From Whitmania pigra (taxonomy: Eukaryota > Annelida > Clitellata > Hirudinida > Haemopidae), in contig JAJTWR010000305.1 in assembly GCA_021613335.1 (NCBI GenBank), positions 773,501 through 837,500 on the forward strand: DNA of 64,000 bases. Direction: 5' to 3'. The notes under the pieces were generated by a model. The model was not told the origin of the DNA, searched no databases, and was given only the letters and a program-made list of their open reading frames with translations. The position numbers and the translations under genes are program-made. Of the stretch, positions 25,501 to 38,112 are shown one piece after another (position 1 is the stretch's first letter; each line of letters opens with the position of its first letter).

Positions 25501-27517
25501 TTTGAGGGTGTCATCTGCTGTTGGAATTTGAGAATGCACTGAATTGTGAAAATCCAAAATATGTTTTAGTTGGTGATAATAGGGATGTTATGGTGTGTGA
25601 AACAACATAACAAAATGTTCTTAGTAATAAAAGATTTAAATGCAATTTATTTGTCAATGTTTTGTAAAGGTTATAATAATTAAAAATGGATAACTGAGGA
25701 GAAGTTTGAAAATAGTAATAAAATTAATATTCAAGACTTATACATTTTAAAAGTTAACAATAAAACTTAAGTTAAAATTGTTAATGAATTCAACATTAGT
25801 AAAAGACTAAAGCCATCAACAGAAAACAATATGTTCTATGAAAGATGTCTTATGTCAGTAAGATAGAGAAAAAATATCTTGTTCTAATAATCATATTATC
25901 AATCAAATTGAACAGCAATTATGGCATTGCTAATAAAATTTAGATATTCATTAATGATAATTATTGTGAATATTATTACTATAATGATGTGGTAATAACT
26001 AATAATGTATTCAAATGAAAATTTAAGAGCATTTTCATTAACACATGCTAATGTCTGACCTCTTGAGCCTCACCACAGAACAACATGGAACTTCTTGGAG
26101 GACCCAGGAAGCATGATGGAAGGTCAGCCTAATAAGCATAATTTATTAACATGAACAAACAATTAATACTTCGTTTAACAATTCATTGCCTACTAATTTG
26201 CATCAGAATAAAAATAATATCAATTAACAATGATGCCATTAAGCAAGATATTTTGTAGCCAACCTTATAGGATGTGTCACAAATGGACAATAAATGGCTC
26301 TTTTCTGTCGTCAGACGACATTGGAAGCAGAGTTTGAGCTGTCAGATAACAACAATTGATTGAAACATGTTAGTAATTCATTCAATTCAGCTTGAATAAC
26401 TTTGAAAAACCCTCATACATATTCATGAACATCATCTTCAGCCACGGGCCAAATGCAGCCATCCAACGCTGCCCGTAGGGTCCCTTGAAAGTCCAGGTGC
26501 TCCACTCGGCCAGATGGACCGGGGCGGACGTGGCATTCCGATATCCTCTTGAAGCACTCCAGGTAGGATGTTACGGGGGTCAACTCGGTCCCTGCTTTCC
26601 TCGACAGTTGCCGGAGGTTACCGGGTTCTGAATGGAAACAAAGAATTTTTGTATTATTGTTTTCACAATTCTGATTAATGGGTTTTATTTGTTAAGTTTG
26701 AAAATCGTAAAAAGCTGCAATGAAATGTTAAATATTAGCTTAGCAAATAGCAGTTTATCAAATATTATCCCATTTGAATCAATAATAATTTTAATTGTGA
26801 AGGTTCTACCCAGATCTAAATGGCAAAAAGGTATGCAGTTCATTTACCATGAGCGATTTCAATATTAATGATAGCATACTCATCATAATAGTTATTATTA
26901 ATGATGAAGTATTTATTATTATTATTATGTATTTAAATAAAAAATTTAAAATTAATTATGACTCCACCCACCAACAACTTTAAAGCATTTTGACCATTCC
27001 TCCACAATTTGCTTTTCAGCTTCGTTCAACATGTCAGAATGTCTTCCATGTTTCAGATGGAAGATGATTCCATGCAGGAAGTTTTTCCATCTTCTCCACT
27101 TCAGCTCGCATTCCTCTGGAAGCAACAATAAATGGGCTGTGTTTTTGTGGTGTGCAGAGATATTATTGCAGTGCAATCTATTTGCATTAAATCGTTTTGT
27201 CTAGTGAATGAACGAGATTAATATATTATTTAGGAAAGTTTTAACAACAGCAATAGTTAATTTGTATGCTCAGCATTAGTGTCATCTGTTATGAATTGTG
27301 AACAGCTGCTATGAGCAGGGACTTAATTTAGGGGGAGGGGGGAGCAGGGGCAATGGCCCCCTGACTTTGGACCAGACCCAAAAAAATCATCTTCTCATGT
27401 TTTCAAGGGTTTGCTGAAATAACGTCCCTGGCTATGAGTCGATGTTTTAAATCTCTTAAATTTGATTAATTTAGTAAAAGTTTAATTACCTTCTGGATCT
27501 AAACTAGTTTTAGAATT
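22514..27517 (-). CDS. Multi C2H2 zinc-finger protein (unrecognised family)
   Basis: Minus-strand exons: 27517-27490, 27115-26972, 26627-26419, 26338-26264, 26128-26060, 25517-25290, 25115-24939, 24724-24453, 24160-23753, 23683-23444, 23311-22514. Roughly 880 residues. The N-terminal third has no named domain; a Lys-rich segment follows (RKGRKPKS). At least six Cys/His finger units lie in the C-terminal half: CAGCGF, CCLCSF, CTFCPY, CEICCT, CTTCGD, CALCAEK, CPYCKC and CTNCEE starts, most with H-x3-5-H. A nuclear nucleic-acid-binding role is likely by family. The frame shifts by one within exon 24160-23753, at about 23866-23880. A first exon ending in ATG|GTAATG near 27956 would fit phase. Confidence 0.72.
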
Positions 27518-27899
27518 CTGAAATTAAAACAATTAAGTGAAAAAAACTATAAAAATCAATGGAGCATCAAAATTCAAAACTATGATTATGATCAAATTAT
27601 TATTAATAAAGTAATAATTGACAAAATATCTAAAACATGTACAGAATATAACTTTATCTATCACAAATTGTGGTCACCTCAAGTGTCATTTGAACTTTCC
27701 ACATTTCACGCTGCATGACTTAACCCCTTCTTAATGTTTTGTTGTTTCTGATTCTCAAATGTAAAAAAAATCTGTCAGCATTAAGTGAAACCAAAAAGCT
27801 CTGCAGGTATTTATCCAGTGAAACAAGTCGTCAAAATTCTACTCCGTCTGTCTTTTATCGCAAATTCTCAAATGCAGACAATCTAACATAATTCTTATT

Positions 27900-28157
27900 G
27901 ATGGATGCAAGTAATTTAGTCTGCGATTATCAGTTAACATTACCATAACGTTAAAGGCCCGGGAAAAGTAAGGCTCGCTCCTTGTTTACTCCCACCCGCA
28001 TAATGAATTTAAAAGTAGATTATAGTTTTTTGACAAGAACGCTAAATTATTAATAATAGTTATTAGATAAAAAAATAAACATAATTGATTTTAAAATATT
28101 TTGAAGATACTAATTAAATATTAAAATTCAGGAGGAAATGCATCATAAAGTCATCAG
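27900..28157. promoter_or_regulatory. Possible bidirectional intergenic region
   Basis: This region separates the presumed 5' end of the minus-strand zinc-finger gene from a possible plus-strand gene starting at 28158. It holds a GC-richer patch (GGCCCGGGAAAAG at 27957) unlike the AT-rich surroundings. Promoter function is inferred from position only. Confidence 0.25.
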
Positions 28158-28445
28158 ATGAACCAGTTCGGCGGCCGGATGCTCCCCGTACCTCCGAGTG
28201 TCGGGCAGCAAAGCCCAGTGACAAATTTGTTTGAATCATCGCTTTATTTTACAGACAGCAACGCTAATTCCATAAAGTTTCAAAAACATCTATTATTGGA
28301 CGATTTTCTTTGCATCATGAATAAATTTCTTCGTAATCAGCGTTAATAATTCGCACAAAAATTCTCTGGGTCATCAGCAAGTGAATATCGTAAATTAATT
28401 TTAATTTCAGGAATGCACGACACGAGCGCAGACAAGTTCTTAGAA
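28158..28445 (+). CDS. Possible small gene, unknown product
   Basis: ATG 28158 opens MNQFGGRMLPVPPSVGQQSP, whose composition looks coding, and runs 62 codons. A donor CTTC|GTAATC near 28332 and an acceptor TTTCAG|GAATGC near 28412 would join in phase and add RMHDTSADKFLEI before a stop, giving roughly 72 residues. No family is recognised. It faces away from the zinc-finger gene. It may be spurious. Confidence 0.25.
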
Positions 28446-28449
28446 ATTT

Positions 28450-29970
28450 GAAATAGTCCCCATAAAAACTTTATTCGGTCTATAAATAGTCAACTCTGGC
28501 GCTGGAAAATATTGTGAATTGTCAAACAAAAATTGGCGTAAATCAAACTCGTTGTCAAAACTGCTCTGCATCCGAAATAAAGATGATGAGCGTAAAGTCT
28601 TACCTGTGCCTGTTGAGCGTCGGAGGTTAGTTAGTTAACCGTAATTAATTGATGTTACTTATTTTATTTACAAATTCCGGTTAGTATTTTATATTTAATT
28701 TTTTCTTCAAAATAATTGGCATTACGAATCCCATGATTTGGTTCTTTTATAACGATAAACCGATGCAGTTTCACGGCACTTGATTATCATCATCTTAGAG
28801 CCAGTATTTATTTTTTTTTTGATGAATTGATTGGCAGACGCAATTTATTGAAATTAGATGTAATTGATACTGTAATAATTGATAACATATTTGGTATTAA
28901 TTCTTTCCAGAGGACACCGACTACCCGCAACCATAGCTGATAGCATGAACTTAGGGAGATCTCTACAATCCCCGAACTTTTAATCATCCAAGATTTAATG
29001 ATTCGCTTATAAATGAAGAAACGATACCAGATTTTCCAGCCATTTAGCCAGCTTTTATGATCCTCTGATAGGAATTGAGTGAATAACCAAGACTATTTTA
29101 CTTTATCATACAATAATGTCTTTAAGCTCCTTGATGGAATAATTTGTTCGGGTGTTTTTCTGGCCATAATATTTTTAATTAGATCAATTTCCTGAAATTA
29201 TTAGCAGCTTTCAATCCTAGAATTTGTTCGATTACTTGTAATTACTATGTGCTTAATTAACTGTTAGCATCATCACATGATGAGGTTTTCTCCGATTGCA
29301 TTTTGAAAATTATTACGGTTATGACAATGACCAGGATAAAGATTGTTCAAATAAAGTCAAATGTTCAAATTGACGCCGTTCTTGTCGCATTTGCCTATCT
29401 AAAAGAATAGCTGATTTAAATATAAAATTTGCACGAAGCTCATCAGGCAGAGATCGCGTTGGGAGTTAACAGCATAAAATGCCTTATGTCGGCTGAAGGA
29501 TCCAAAATTAAGTCTGTCCAAACAAAAATAAAAGTGCCAAATAAACCAAAGCCATTTATTATTTAAGTTGAAAATTTTGCTTATCGATATCGTTAAAAAT
29601 GAAAATGTTAACTTATTCAAAATGGTTTAAGAACATGACAAAGTAGAAAAATTAGAAATAATTTTGTTTTAATTTTTTTAAACAGGTTTAGGGTTATTTC
29701 TTTAATAAACGCAATTTTTCTCTTCGACGGGGAAAACGAAATTTGCGATGCAATGTTTGTATTAATCGATTTTCACTTTCCCATACCTAGCACCGAACAA
29801 TTGGTTTGCGAATAGTTCAGCGGATGTATCATGCTGTAGTTGTATAGTCATATTGGTCTTCAAAGTCGATTCCTATTCAAGAACCAATTTCAGAAGTCTG
29901 GCCTCCCGTTGATCTACTAATTCAAACAGGTTTTAGCAGTGCGCACTAGAGCCCTTTTCATCCTTGCTCC
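28450..29970. other. Intergenic region without a supported gene
   Basis: It is AT-rich. A short plus-strand frame at 28582 (MMSVKSYLCLLSVG followed by a GTTAGT donor) resembles a signal-peptide exon, but no convincing second exon was found: the one at 28910 stops after eight codons. Confidence 0.3.
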
Positions 29971-29974
29971 CAGT

Positions 29975-30257
29975 TGCTCTATTTCTGAAGCTTCAATAAG
30001 CTTATAATGAATAGATTATACCAATAGATTGTTGTTTGGATGGCTTAATTGTTCGACAACAAAAATATTGCTCTATTTCTGAAGCTTCAATAAGATTATA
30101 ATGAATAGCTTATACCAATAGATTGTTGTTTGGATGGCTTAATTGTTCGACAACAAAAATATTGCTCTATTTCTGAAGCTTCAATAAGCTTATATTGAAT
30201 AGATTATACCAATAGATTGTTGTTTGGACGGCGTAATTGTTCGACAACAAAAATATT
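29975..30257. repeat. 94-bp tandem repeat, three units, upstream of the HECT gene
   Basis: Each unit includes CTCTATTTCTGAAGCTTCAA, ATAGATTGTTGTTTGGA and TTGTTCGACAACAAAAATAT (the last contains a TTGTTCGACAA palindrome). Marker positions at 30002, 30096 and 30190 show a constant 94-bp period. Units differ at a few bases. The array ends about 300 bp before the HECT start codon. Confidence 0.9.
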
Positions 30258-30553
30258 GTTTTGTAGCGATGAATCACAGTAATAAATTTAAATATGAATT
30301 TTAGAGCTTTATTTTCAAAGGTCAAGGATATAAGTTTTTTTTTTTTAATTTAAAACTAATTACAATTAAGTAATAAAATTGCATTAATCAAAATTAATTT
30401 AATTATATTTACTCAGTTTTATAAAATTATTGTTTAATTTAAAAATTTATGATCTTTATTTTTATACATATTCTGGTGGAAGTTTGTTTTAACCTATCAA
30501 CTAGATTCACATACTTACACGTACCCATATACGCAGTCATTTTTATATATAAG

Positions 30554-33346
30554 ATGGAGAATAAGTTTTTACATTCCTTGCAAAATTTGAGATTTGCATC
30601 GGCAGCGGATGTGGAACATTTGGTACAAAATACGGAGTACAGGATTTTGGCGGATGCGTTGATAATCGTCGAAAAAACAATAAGATCGTTTCCGCTTGAC
30701 GAATGGCTTTTTACCAACATCCTCTATGCAATCGTCGGTATTTTGAAACGCCGAAAATTGTCTGAAGAAACTGAATTGTTATCGAATCTAAAAAATACTT
30801 TATATACGATTAATGAATATCGTCCCTCGGAATTAAGCACACTCATGAATATGAACATAGGAGAGGTCCTATCGATTTTCTTGAAGAACGAAATTGATAA
30901 ACAAGCATTACGGAGTAACGCTGACGATTCCTTATGGATTCGCATAATTTCCATATTCTTACCAAGTATTGATGACCCTATCTATCGAGGCATCAATAAA
31001 AGTTTTAATGAAATTTTATTCAAGGGTCGGAGAAATTTTAGGGAACCAGTTATTAATTTCATTAAATTCATTTTTCCAACCTTGTACAGCATCTGCAAGA
31101 TTCCAAAGTGCCCAACATTATATCGAGTCCTTTTGCTAAAAATGATTTACTGGGCCAATAAATATAATGAACTACCAAATTTAATAGCCATACGGGAATT
31201 ACTACAGTTCACACGTTTTTTGATGAGTAAAAACCCAATTCATCAAGATAGTTTTATTATAGGTTTCATAATTTTGACAACACTCTTCGAAAGGCATAGG
31301 GAACTTATAATAAACGATAGGTGTAGTGAATTTTTGAAAGGAACATTTGAAATCGTTTCTACATGGGCTGAAGATAGTTGCTTTAGCTGGATGTCAGAAA
31401 TGTACCGTGGCTTAGTGACATTTTGGTTGAGTAAAGTGACCATCTCCAGGCTTAAAGATGAAGAGGAAAACTTATTTTCAAGAATTGGAAATGTAAATTC
31501 AGTCTTAGAATTCATTATGCCAAACTCAGAAAATGGAATGTCAATTCATGCAAAATTTGACGAAAACTACAATCGTCTAAGGGAATTCACAAAAAACATT
31601 TTAAATTTGCCAGATGTTTCGGGCTTGAAGGAGAAATTGACTGTGTGTTCAGAAAACATCAAAAAGTTTAACGATTTAGTTCGCTTTACCGTAAAAACCT
31701 TGGACGCCATCATAATTCGCTTTGACTTTATGCTTAAATACAACGACCTCGGCGACATAGAGGAATATCAGCATGTCCCTAAAACTCCCATAGACATTCA
31801 ATTGGAGCTGGGCAGGTCAGCAGCTTTCGACAGAGTGCTCGGATCGTCAAAATCTCAAGAGGAGCTGAAGAGGAATCCGTTGGTAAGAACTTTGAGGCTG
31901 TTGTCAATCCTCTACGAAGTGAATGAAAACTGGGGAGTCTTGTTTTGCAGCCTGTCGACAGAGAGAATAATTGATAGGAGTTGTTTCATCAGCGAATTAT
32001 TCGATGAAGTCATAAATAACGTTAAAAAGATACCCAGCATGTTCCCGTCATATCTTTATCATATAACGGATGAATATCCCTTTCTGTTTTCCATTAAACA
32101 ACGCCAATTTGTTCTGAGATATCAATTAAATGTGAGTACAAAATCAAATTTATTCATTACGTTTGGGGAGATGCCGAGAAAGAATCTCTTCAACCATGTT
32201 GCCAAAACATTGAATGAGATGAAAAAACAGGCACACAAGATTTGGAAATTCACATTTTACGGAGAACAGTCGATAGGTGAAGGACCGTCCAAAGAGTTCT
32301 ATTCCGAATTTTCTCGCGACTGCCAAAGATTTGATGTGGGTCTGTGGTCAGGAGAGCCTGGAAAAAAAGTTGATGGTGTTTCTTATGTAAACTCTGATTT
32401 TGGTTTGTTTCCATTGCCAATACCTCGAAATGATTCAGATAGAAATTCTTGTCTACGTGCGGTAGGAGTGATAATGGCGAAAGCTATTGCAGATGATCGC
32501 AGGTTGAATATCAATTTTTCAAATGCTTTTTATAAGTGCTTATTTCAGTCAAACCTTGATGCTCAAATACTCTCGCTAAAAGACATAAAAGACGTAGTAG
32601 CGCCATCAACTTTTAAATTTGTCCAAAGTCTTGTCGATGTTCTGCGAGAGAAATTGATCATAAAGCACTGTACACATATGACTCCTGAAGAAAAGAATCA
32701 GGCCCTATTCAATATCACTTGCGATGGCTGCTCTTTTGAAGATCTCTGCATCAACTTCACCCTTCCGGGTTTTCCTGACATTGAGATGATGGAAGGTGGA
32801 AGTGACACATTTCTAAGCATTCACAACCTGGAAAACTACCTGCAGCTGTTTGTTTGGTGTTTATTGTATAAGAACCCTCAACAAACTATAAAGGAAATAA
32901 ACAGCGGATTCAGAAACATTTTGAATCCACATTTCATGAAACGTTTCCATCCTGATGAGTATGACGAATTATTGTGCGGTTTGACTAGGGAACAATGGAC
33001 AGTGGATTATCTGAGGCAGAATTGTAAACTTGATAAACTGTACAATAACATACCGACTGTCCAGTACTTATTTGAAGTGCTCTCATCATTATCAGCTAGC
33101 GACCAGAGAAACTTTTTACAATTTGTTACAGGTTCTCCAAGATTGCCTATTGGAGGTTTGGCTGCTCTTAAACCAAAGTTCACAGTCGGCATAAAAGGGG
33201 CTGATGGAAACCCTGACCAATATTTGCCTTCAACTTTTACCTGCCATAACACTTTATTTATTACGAAGTACAGCTGTAAACAAGCACTAGAAGAGAAACT
33301 TCTAATGGCCATAAAGGAGGGAATAAATTCGTTCCACTTCGATTAA
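30554..33346 (+). CDS. HECT-type E3 ubiquitin ligase, TRIP12/UFD4-like, intronless
   Basis: An uninterrupted frame of 930 residues runs from ATG 30554 (MENKFLHS). An in-frame ATG at 30449 would add 35 hydrophobic residues and is less likely. The C-terminal 370 residues form a HECT domain: YGEQSIGEGPSKEFYSEF and LFPLPIPRN in the N-lobe, FTLPGFPDIEMMEGG, then LPIGGLAALKPKF and the catalytic STFTCHN with Cys about 897 (codon at 33242-33244). The tail KEGINSFHFD matches the TRIP12/UFD4 type. HECT ligases accept ubiquitin from E2 on this Cys and pass it to substrates. The N-terminal 560 residues show no domain I can name; TRIP12 itself is about twice as long. Absence of introns, while neighbours are split, suggests a retrocopy that kept its frame. 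AATAAA signals follow at about 33450. Confidence 0.9.
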   Translation: MENKFLHSLQNLRFASAADVEHLVQNTEYRILADALIIVEKTIRSFPLDEWLFTNILYAIVGILKRRKLSEETELLSNLKNTLYTINEYRPSELSTLMNMNIGEVLSIFLKNEIDKQALRSNADDSLWIRIISIFLPSIDDPIYRGINKSFNEILFKGRRNFREPVINFIKFIFPTLYSICKIPKCPTLYRVLLLKMIYWANKYNELPNLIAIRELLQFTRFLMSKNPIHQDSFIIGFIILTTLFERHRELIINDRCSEFLKGTFEIVSTWAEDSCFSWMSEMYRGLVTFWLSKVTISRLKDEEENLFSRIGNVNSVLEFIMPNSENGMSIHAKFDENYNRLREFTKNILNLPDVSGLKEKLTVCSENIKKFNDLVRFTVKTLDAIIIRFDFMLKYNDLGDIEEYQHVPKTPIDIQLELGRSAAFDRVLGSSKSQEELKRNPLVRTLRLLSILYEVNENWGVLFCSLSTERIIDRSCFISELFDEVINNVKKIPSMFPSYLYHITDEYPFLFSIKQRQFVLRYQLNVSTKSNLFITFGEMPRKNLFNHVAKTLNEMKKQAHKIWKFTFYGEQSIGEGPSKEFYSEFSRDCQRFDVGLWSGEPGKKVDGVSYVNSDFGLFPLPIPRNDSDRNSCLRAVGVIMAKAIADDRRLNINFSNAFYKCLFQSNLDAQILSLKDIKDVVAPSTFKFVQSLVDVLREKLIIKHCTHMTPEEKNQALFNITCDGCSFEDLCINFTLPGFPDIEMMEGGSDTFLSIHNLENYLQLFVWCLLYKNPQQTIKEINSGFRNILNPHFMKRFHPDEYDELLCGLTREQWTVDYLRQNCKLDKLYNNIPTVQYLFEVLSSLSASDQRNFLQFVTGSPRLPIGGLAALKPKFTVGIKGADGNPDQYLPSTFTCHNTLFITKYSCKQALEEKLLMAIKEGINSFHFD

Positions 33347-33449
33347 CTGCCAAGTCACATTGTTGAGCACATTATTGTAACTTTTTTATTGTGAAAGGAT
33401 TAATTAAAAAAAATTTATGACATAAAATTATTTTCCATTATGTTTACAA

Positions 33450-34025
33450 ATAAAAATGTTACCAAAATAATTAGATTTGTTATTAAGCATGTTTTCTTCA
33501 CCTACAAAATTTATTATTGATAATATTAAAATAATAATACTAATAAATCAGTTTTATGGCGTACCGACCCTTGGATTTGAAAAGACATGAAGAAACACAT
33601 ATTAAGCCTTAACAAGTTATTCTGAATATCATTTGAATAAATTATTAATGGCATCCAAAATTTTATAATCAATATAAGATGTCACACCAATCTGCAGACC
33701 ATTCAAACCGCATAAATGAACCACCAAAGCTTCAACGTTTCCATATATTATACATAAAAAATATAAATATTATAATAAATAAAAATACAATCAATCTTTA
33801 CATAGAAGTTTAAAATTTCTAAAAATAATAAATAAGCACGGTAATGAATTATTGTAATAAATAATATTGTAATAAATAATATTGTAATAATTACTTTAAA
33901 TTTTGTTATTGTTACTAATATATTTATTATTATTATTAATATTATTTAATAATGATGATGATGATGATGATGATAATGATAATAATAATAATAATGATAA
34001 TAATAATGATAATAATAATAATAAT

Positions 34026-34056
<31 letters not shown>

Positions 34057-35900
34057 ATATATATTATTATTATTATAAAACCTCGACAGTCATTATTTTA
34101 AGATCGGTTTATTGAGAGCATCAATCAAATCAAGAAATTGCGATATTATTATACTTGAGTAACTGAGTTTCAAATAATTCTAAAATTAAAAAAAGACGTT
34201 TTTTTGTAAATTTTATTTGACACAAAATAGTTAATTTAATTTTATAAAAATTTAGTTTTATAGATAAAAATTAAATAATGTTCACAGCAGGTTCAAAAAT
34301 AAGCGAAGTTTGCCTGAACTTGGCATACTTGGTGGTAAGTTGCATAAGACAGATCTTTTAGTCATTGGATTATTGTATTATTGATTATTGATTGATTGTA
34401 TTGTTTTGAATGAAAATTGAACATTAATATTAATTTGATAAAAATGGACGAGAATAACATTTATTTACAGCAACCTGCCAAAGAAGGCAGTGACGTTTCA
34501 AGACATTGTGGAATTATTAATAAATTATGATAATATTGTTTCAATTGGCAATTTAAAATTCTGGAAGCACCGCAAGCAGCACTGCGATGAACACTCTCAT
34601 TTAGTCTGCCGATTTGTTTAGGAAGACTAAAAGAAATAAATTAAATATCTATTAGTAATACAGTTATTATAATTTATTATTAATAATAATTGTTATTTAA
34701 AAAGAATTATTTCACAACCTCGTAGGTCCAAATATCCAGAGGAAAGTGAATCAAAGAGAAGGGATCTGCTGAATACAGTCGATGAAGAATTTAAATGATT
34801 TGAAGACGACATTTAACATTTAATTTAATAAAACAGATTTAAACTGATCGTTTGAAAATAAAGTGAAAATTAAATAACAAATTAATTTAAAAAACGTTAT
34901 GGTAGAGTTTATTTTTGGCAAAAAAAAGTGAATTTCTTTCTCAGCTATTTATTTTTAATAATTTCTGAATAAAAAGTTTGATGAATGAACAAGTAAATTA
35001 AATTTTGTTTAATGTAAAAAAATATTATTACATCAACAAATAAATCATTAATAATATTAAAATATTGTAATTTAATAAATCAATATTAATAATATTTAAA
35101 TCGCAACCCACGTCTAGAATAAATTCTGCGTTCGACCATTTTTCTTCTTTTCTTCGTCAAATGTAAAAATATTTTCACGGATTGTTAATTATTCTTTAAT
35201 TTCTTTATAAATTCCAAGCCTTGGTATTTCAAAACGATTTCAAGTTAAAATCTGTTGCCGGGGTTGCGTTTATATTGACTTTGAAAGCAAATGATTCAAA
35301 TTGATCGAATTTAAACATTCCTGGAATTTTTGAATTAATTTCACGAATTTAAATCAGAACCCGGAATAATTTTGAAATTGTGTTCAAATGAAATTTGTTA
35401 CACTCATAGGAACCAAACGTCACAGTTATGTAAAAATTAAGAATTTTAATTAATTCAATAAAAACAATAATTTTAATCAATTCAATAATACAATAATGCC
35501 ATAATGAATTATTCGTTTATCACCGGATTCCGTGTTTGAAATATTTTTTCACGTCATCGAATCATTGCCACTTCTAAGAATAGCACTTCTTATTTTGGTA
35601 TCAGTGAATTTTAACGATTAATAAGTAAAAACAGTTATTAAATAATTAATGAATTAAATCCATTTTTAAAAATTAATAAAAAAATTAATTATTAAATTAG
35701 TAATAAATAAAAACAATAAAATAAAACAATTATTGACATCTACCCGCTAATTACTAACGGTTAATTAATAACGCTACTAGCGTTATTTCCACAATAACGA
35801 ACAGCATCACCAAATGATCACTATCATCACCATCATCATAATAATATTAGTAATAACAACTTAATAAAATTAATAGTTATTATAATATTACAATAATGTT
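33450..35900. other. AT-rich intergenic region without a supported gene
   Basis: It holds an ATG/ATA microsatellite (33949-34075) and homogenised TTAAT-rich sequence. Possible exon scraps near 34279-34333 (ending in GTG|GTAAGT), 34472-34620 and 34729-34795 (a short frame with KYPEESESKRRDLL) cannot be joined in phase, so no gene is called. Confidence 0.4.
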
Positions 35901-35916
35901 ATTAACACCAACGTAA

Positions 35917-36225
<309 letters not shown>

Positions 36226-36891
36226 TTATCAATTCAAAACCTGCATGCATTAACCATCCGTCATAGTAATCATCACCATTAGCAGATCAAAAATATTAAT
36301 TTCTTGAACCGGAGAACAGGAATATTTTTTCATTTTTATTACTGCAGTTATTTAATTATTAATTGTTTAATTTAAATATTTCAATTTATAATTACATGTT
36401 TCGAATGTCTGTAGTAACTCCAAACAAAATAGGTTTGTTTAAAAGAACAAATCTGCCACATTAGCACTTATGTTGTTGTTATTATAATCGTAATGACATT
36501 ATCATCATCATCATCATCTGTTAATATTATAATTATCTTAAAACAACATACATGCATTACAAATCATCGACATCATCGTCATCATAATCATCATCATCAT
36601 CATCACGGTCATCCGTATCGTGACTTTGTCATTGACCTTGACCCAGAATTAAGAAATGAGGGCATCGCAGTAATTGAGCAAACGACTCTGATGATGAAAT
36701 CGTCGTCAATTCGGGATTTCCTCATCAACGTCATCATCTTCCGAATTTTTGAAGAATGACGCGACAGGATTGGATGAGCAGCAGTGGTAATTAAATAATT
36801 AAGTGGTCATATTAGATGTGCTTACTCAGATAGTTATTGTATGTAATTTTGAATTATTGTAAACGTTTATTTGTGCTTACATAAGCAAAGG

Positions 36892-37176
<285 letters not shown>

Positions 37177-38112
37177 TAATAACCGGGTTTAATATTAATT
37201 ATTAAATAATTTTTTGATTATTAATAGTGCTCCTATCTTCTTTTCGATATCCATATATCGGGGAAATTGCTACAAGGTTTCTTCTTGAAAAATATTTTAA
37301 AAGTATTTGATTTAAAATTTAAAAATATTTATAATTAAAATTTGTAAAAATTTATTTTTAATTAAAAATATTTTAAGAATGCCGTAACTTCTTAAAAGTA
37401 ATTTCTGTTTTTAAATTCAATTTTGTCACAAAAATAGCATCTTTTTGAGCAACAGTTTTTTGTAATTAAGCTAAATCTCTTTTTTTTGTAACGTCTACAG
37501 CATTAATTTCTTAAAAATGGACCTGCCAATTAGAAGTTTAGCTAATACTTACGATAAAAAAGATTCATAATTGCTATTATTATTATTAACAATATTACCT
37601 AATCTAATAGTTAGTTAATTAAGCAGAATATTAATATTAATGTTGTTATTATTATTCCAGTAATGTTTTTATGCTTTTTAGTCGATTTTCTTTGGATAAT
37701 TAAACGTTTCATAAAATCTTCAGCCGAGAGCCATATACGAGAACCAATTAATTGCGATGTTTTGAAGGTCTAGCAATTGCGATGGTAATTATGAAAAATA
37801 TGAAAGTAATTGCAAATTATAATATTATAATATCAAGATTGAAAACTATTTTGGTTTGTCTGCAGATGATTTTTGTTTTTGCAGATTTTATTTTTCAACT
37901 CATCTGATATCTTTAAGAATAGAATTTAAATAAAACACTGGAAATAACTTCCCAATGTAAGTCAAAGAAAAAAAATATTATAATCCGAGTAAATTTCATC
38001 CTAAAAAGTACGATTTCAAGAAAGCAATGAAATCAAATAAATAGTTTGATCGTCTGTCAATACTTCTTCAATTTTTTTTCATTTAATACTTAATTTTCTA
38101 AATCTCAGAATT

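Noticed and set aside
28582..28940. Signal-peptide-like exon MMSVKSYLCLLSVG with a GTTAGT donor
   Set aside because: The only nearby in-phase acceptor gives a stop after eight codons, so no secreted protein can be built.
30554..33346. Horizontal transfer from bacteria as explanation for the intronless HECT gene
   Set aside because: The HECT fold and its TRIP12-like tail are eukaryotic, and base composition matches the surroundings; a retrocopy is simpler.
34279..34795. Three exon-like pieces with GTAAGT donor and TTTACAG acceptor
   Set aside because: No combination keeps a single open frame without stops.
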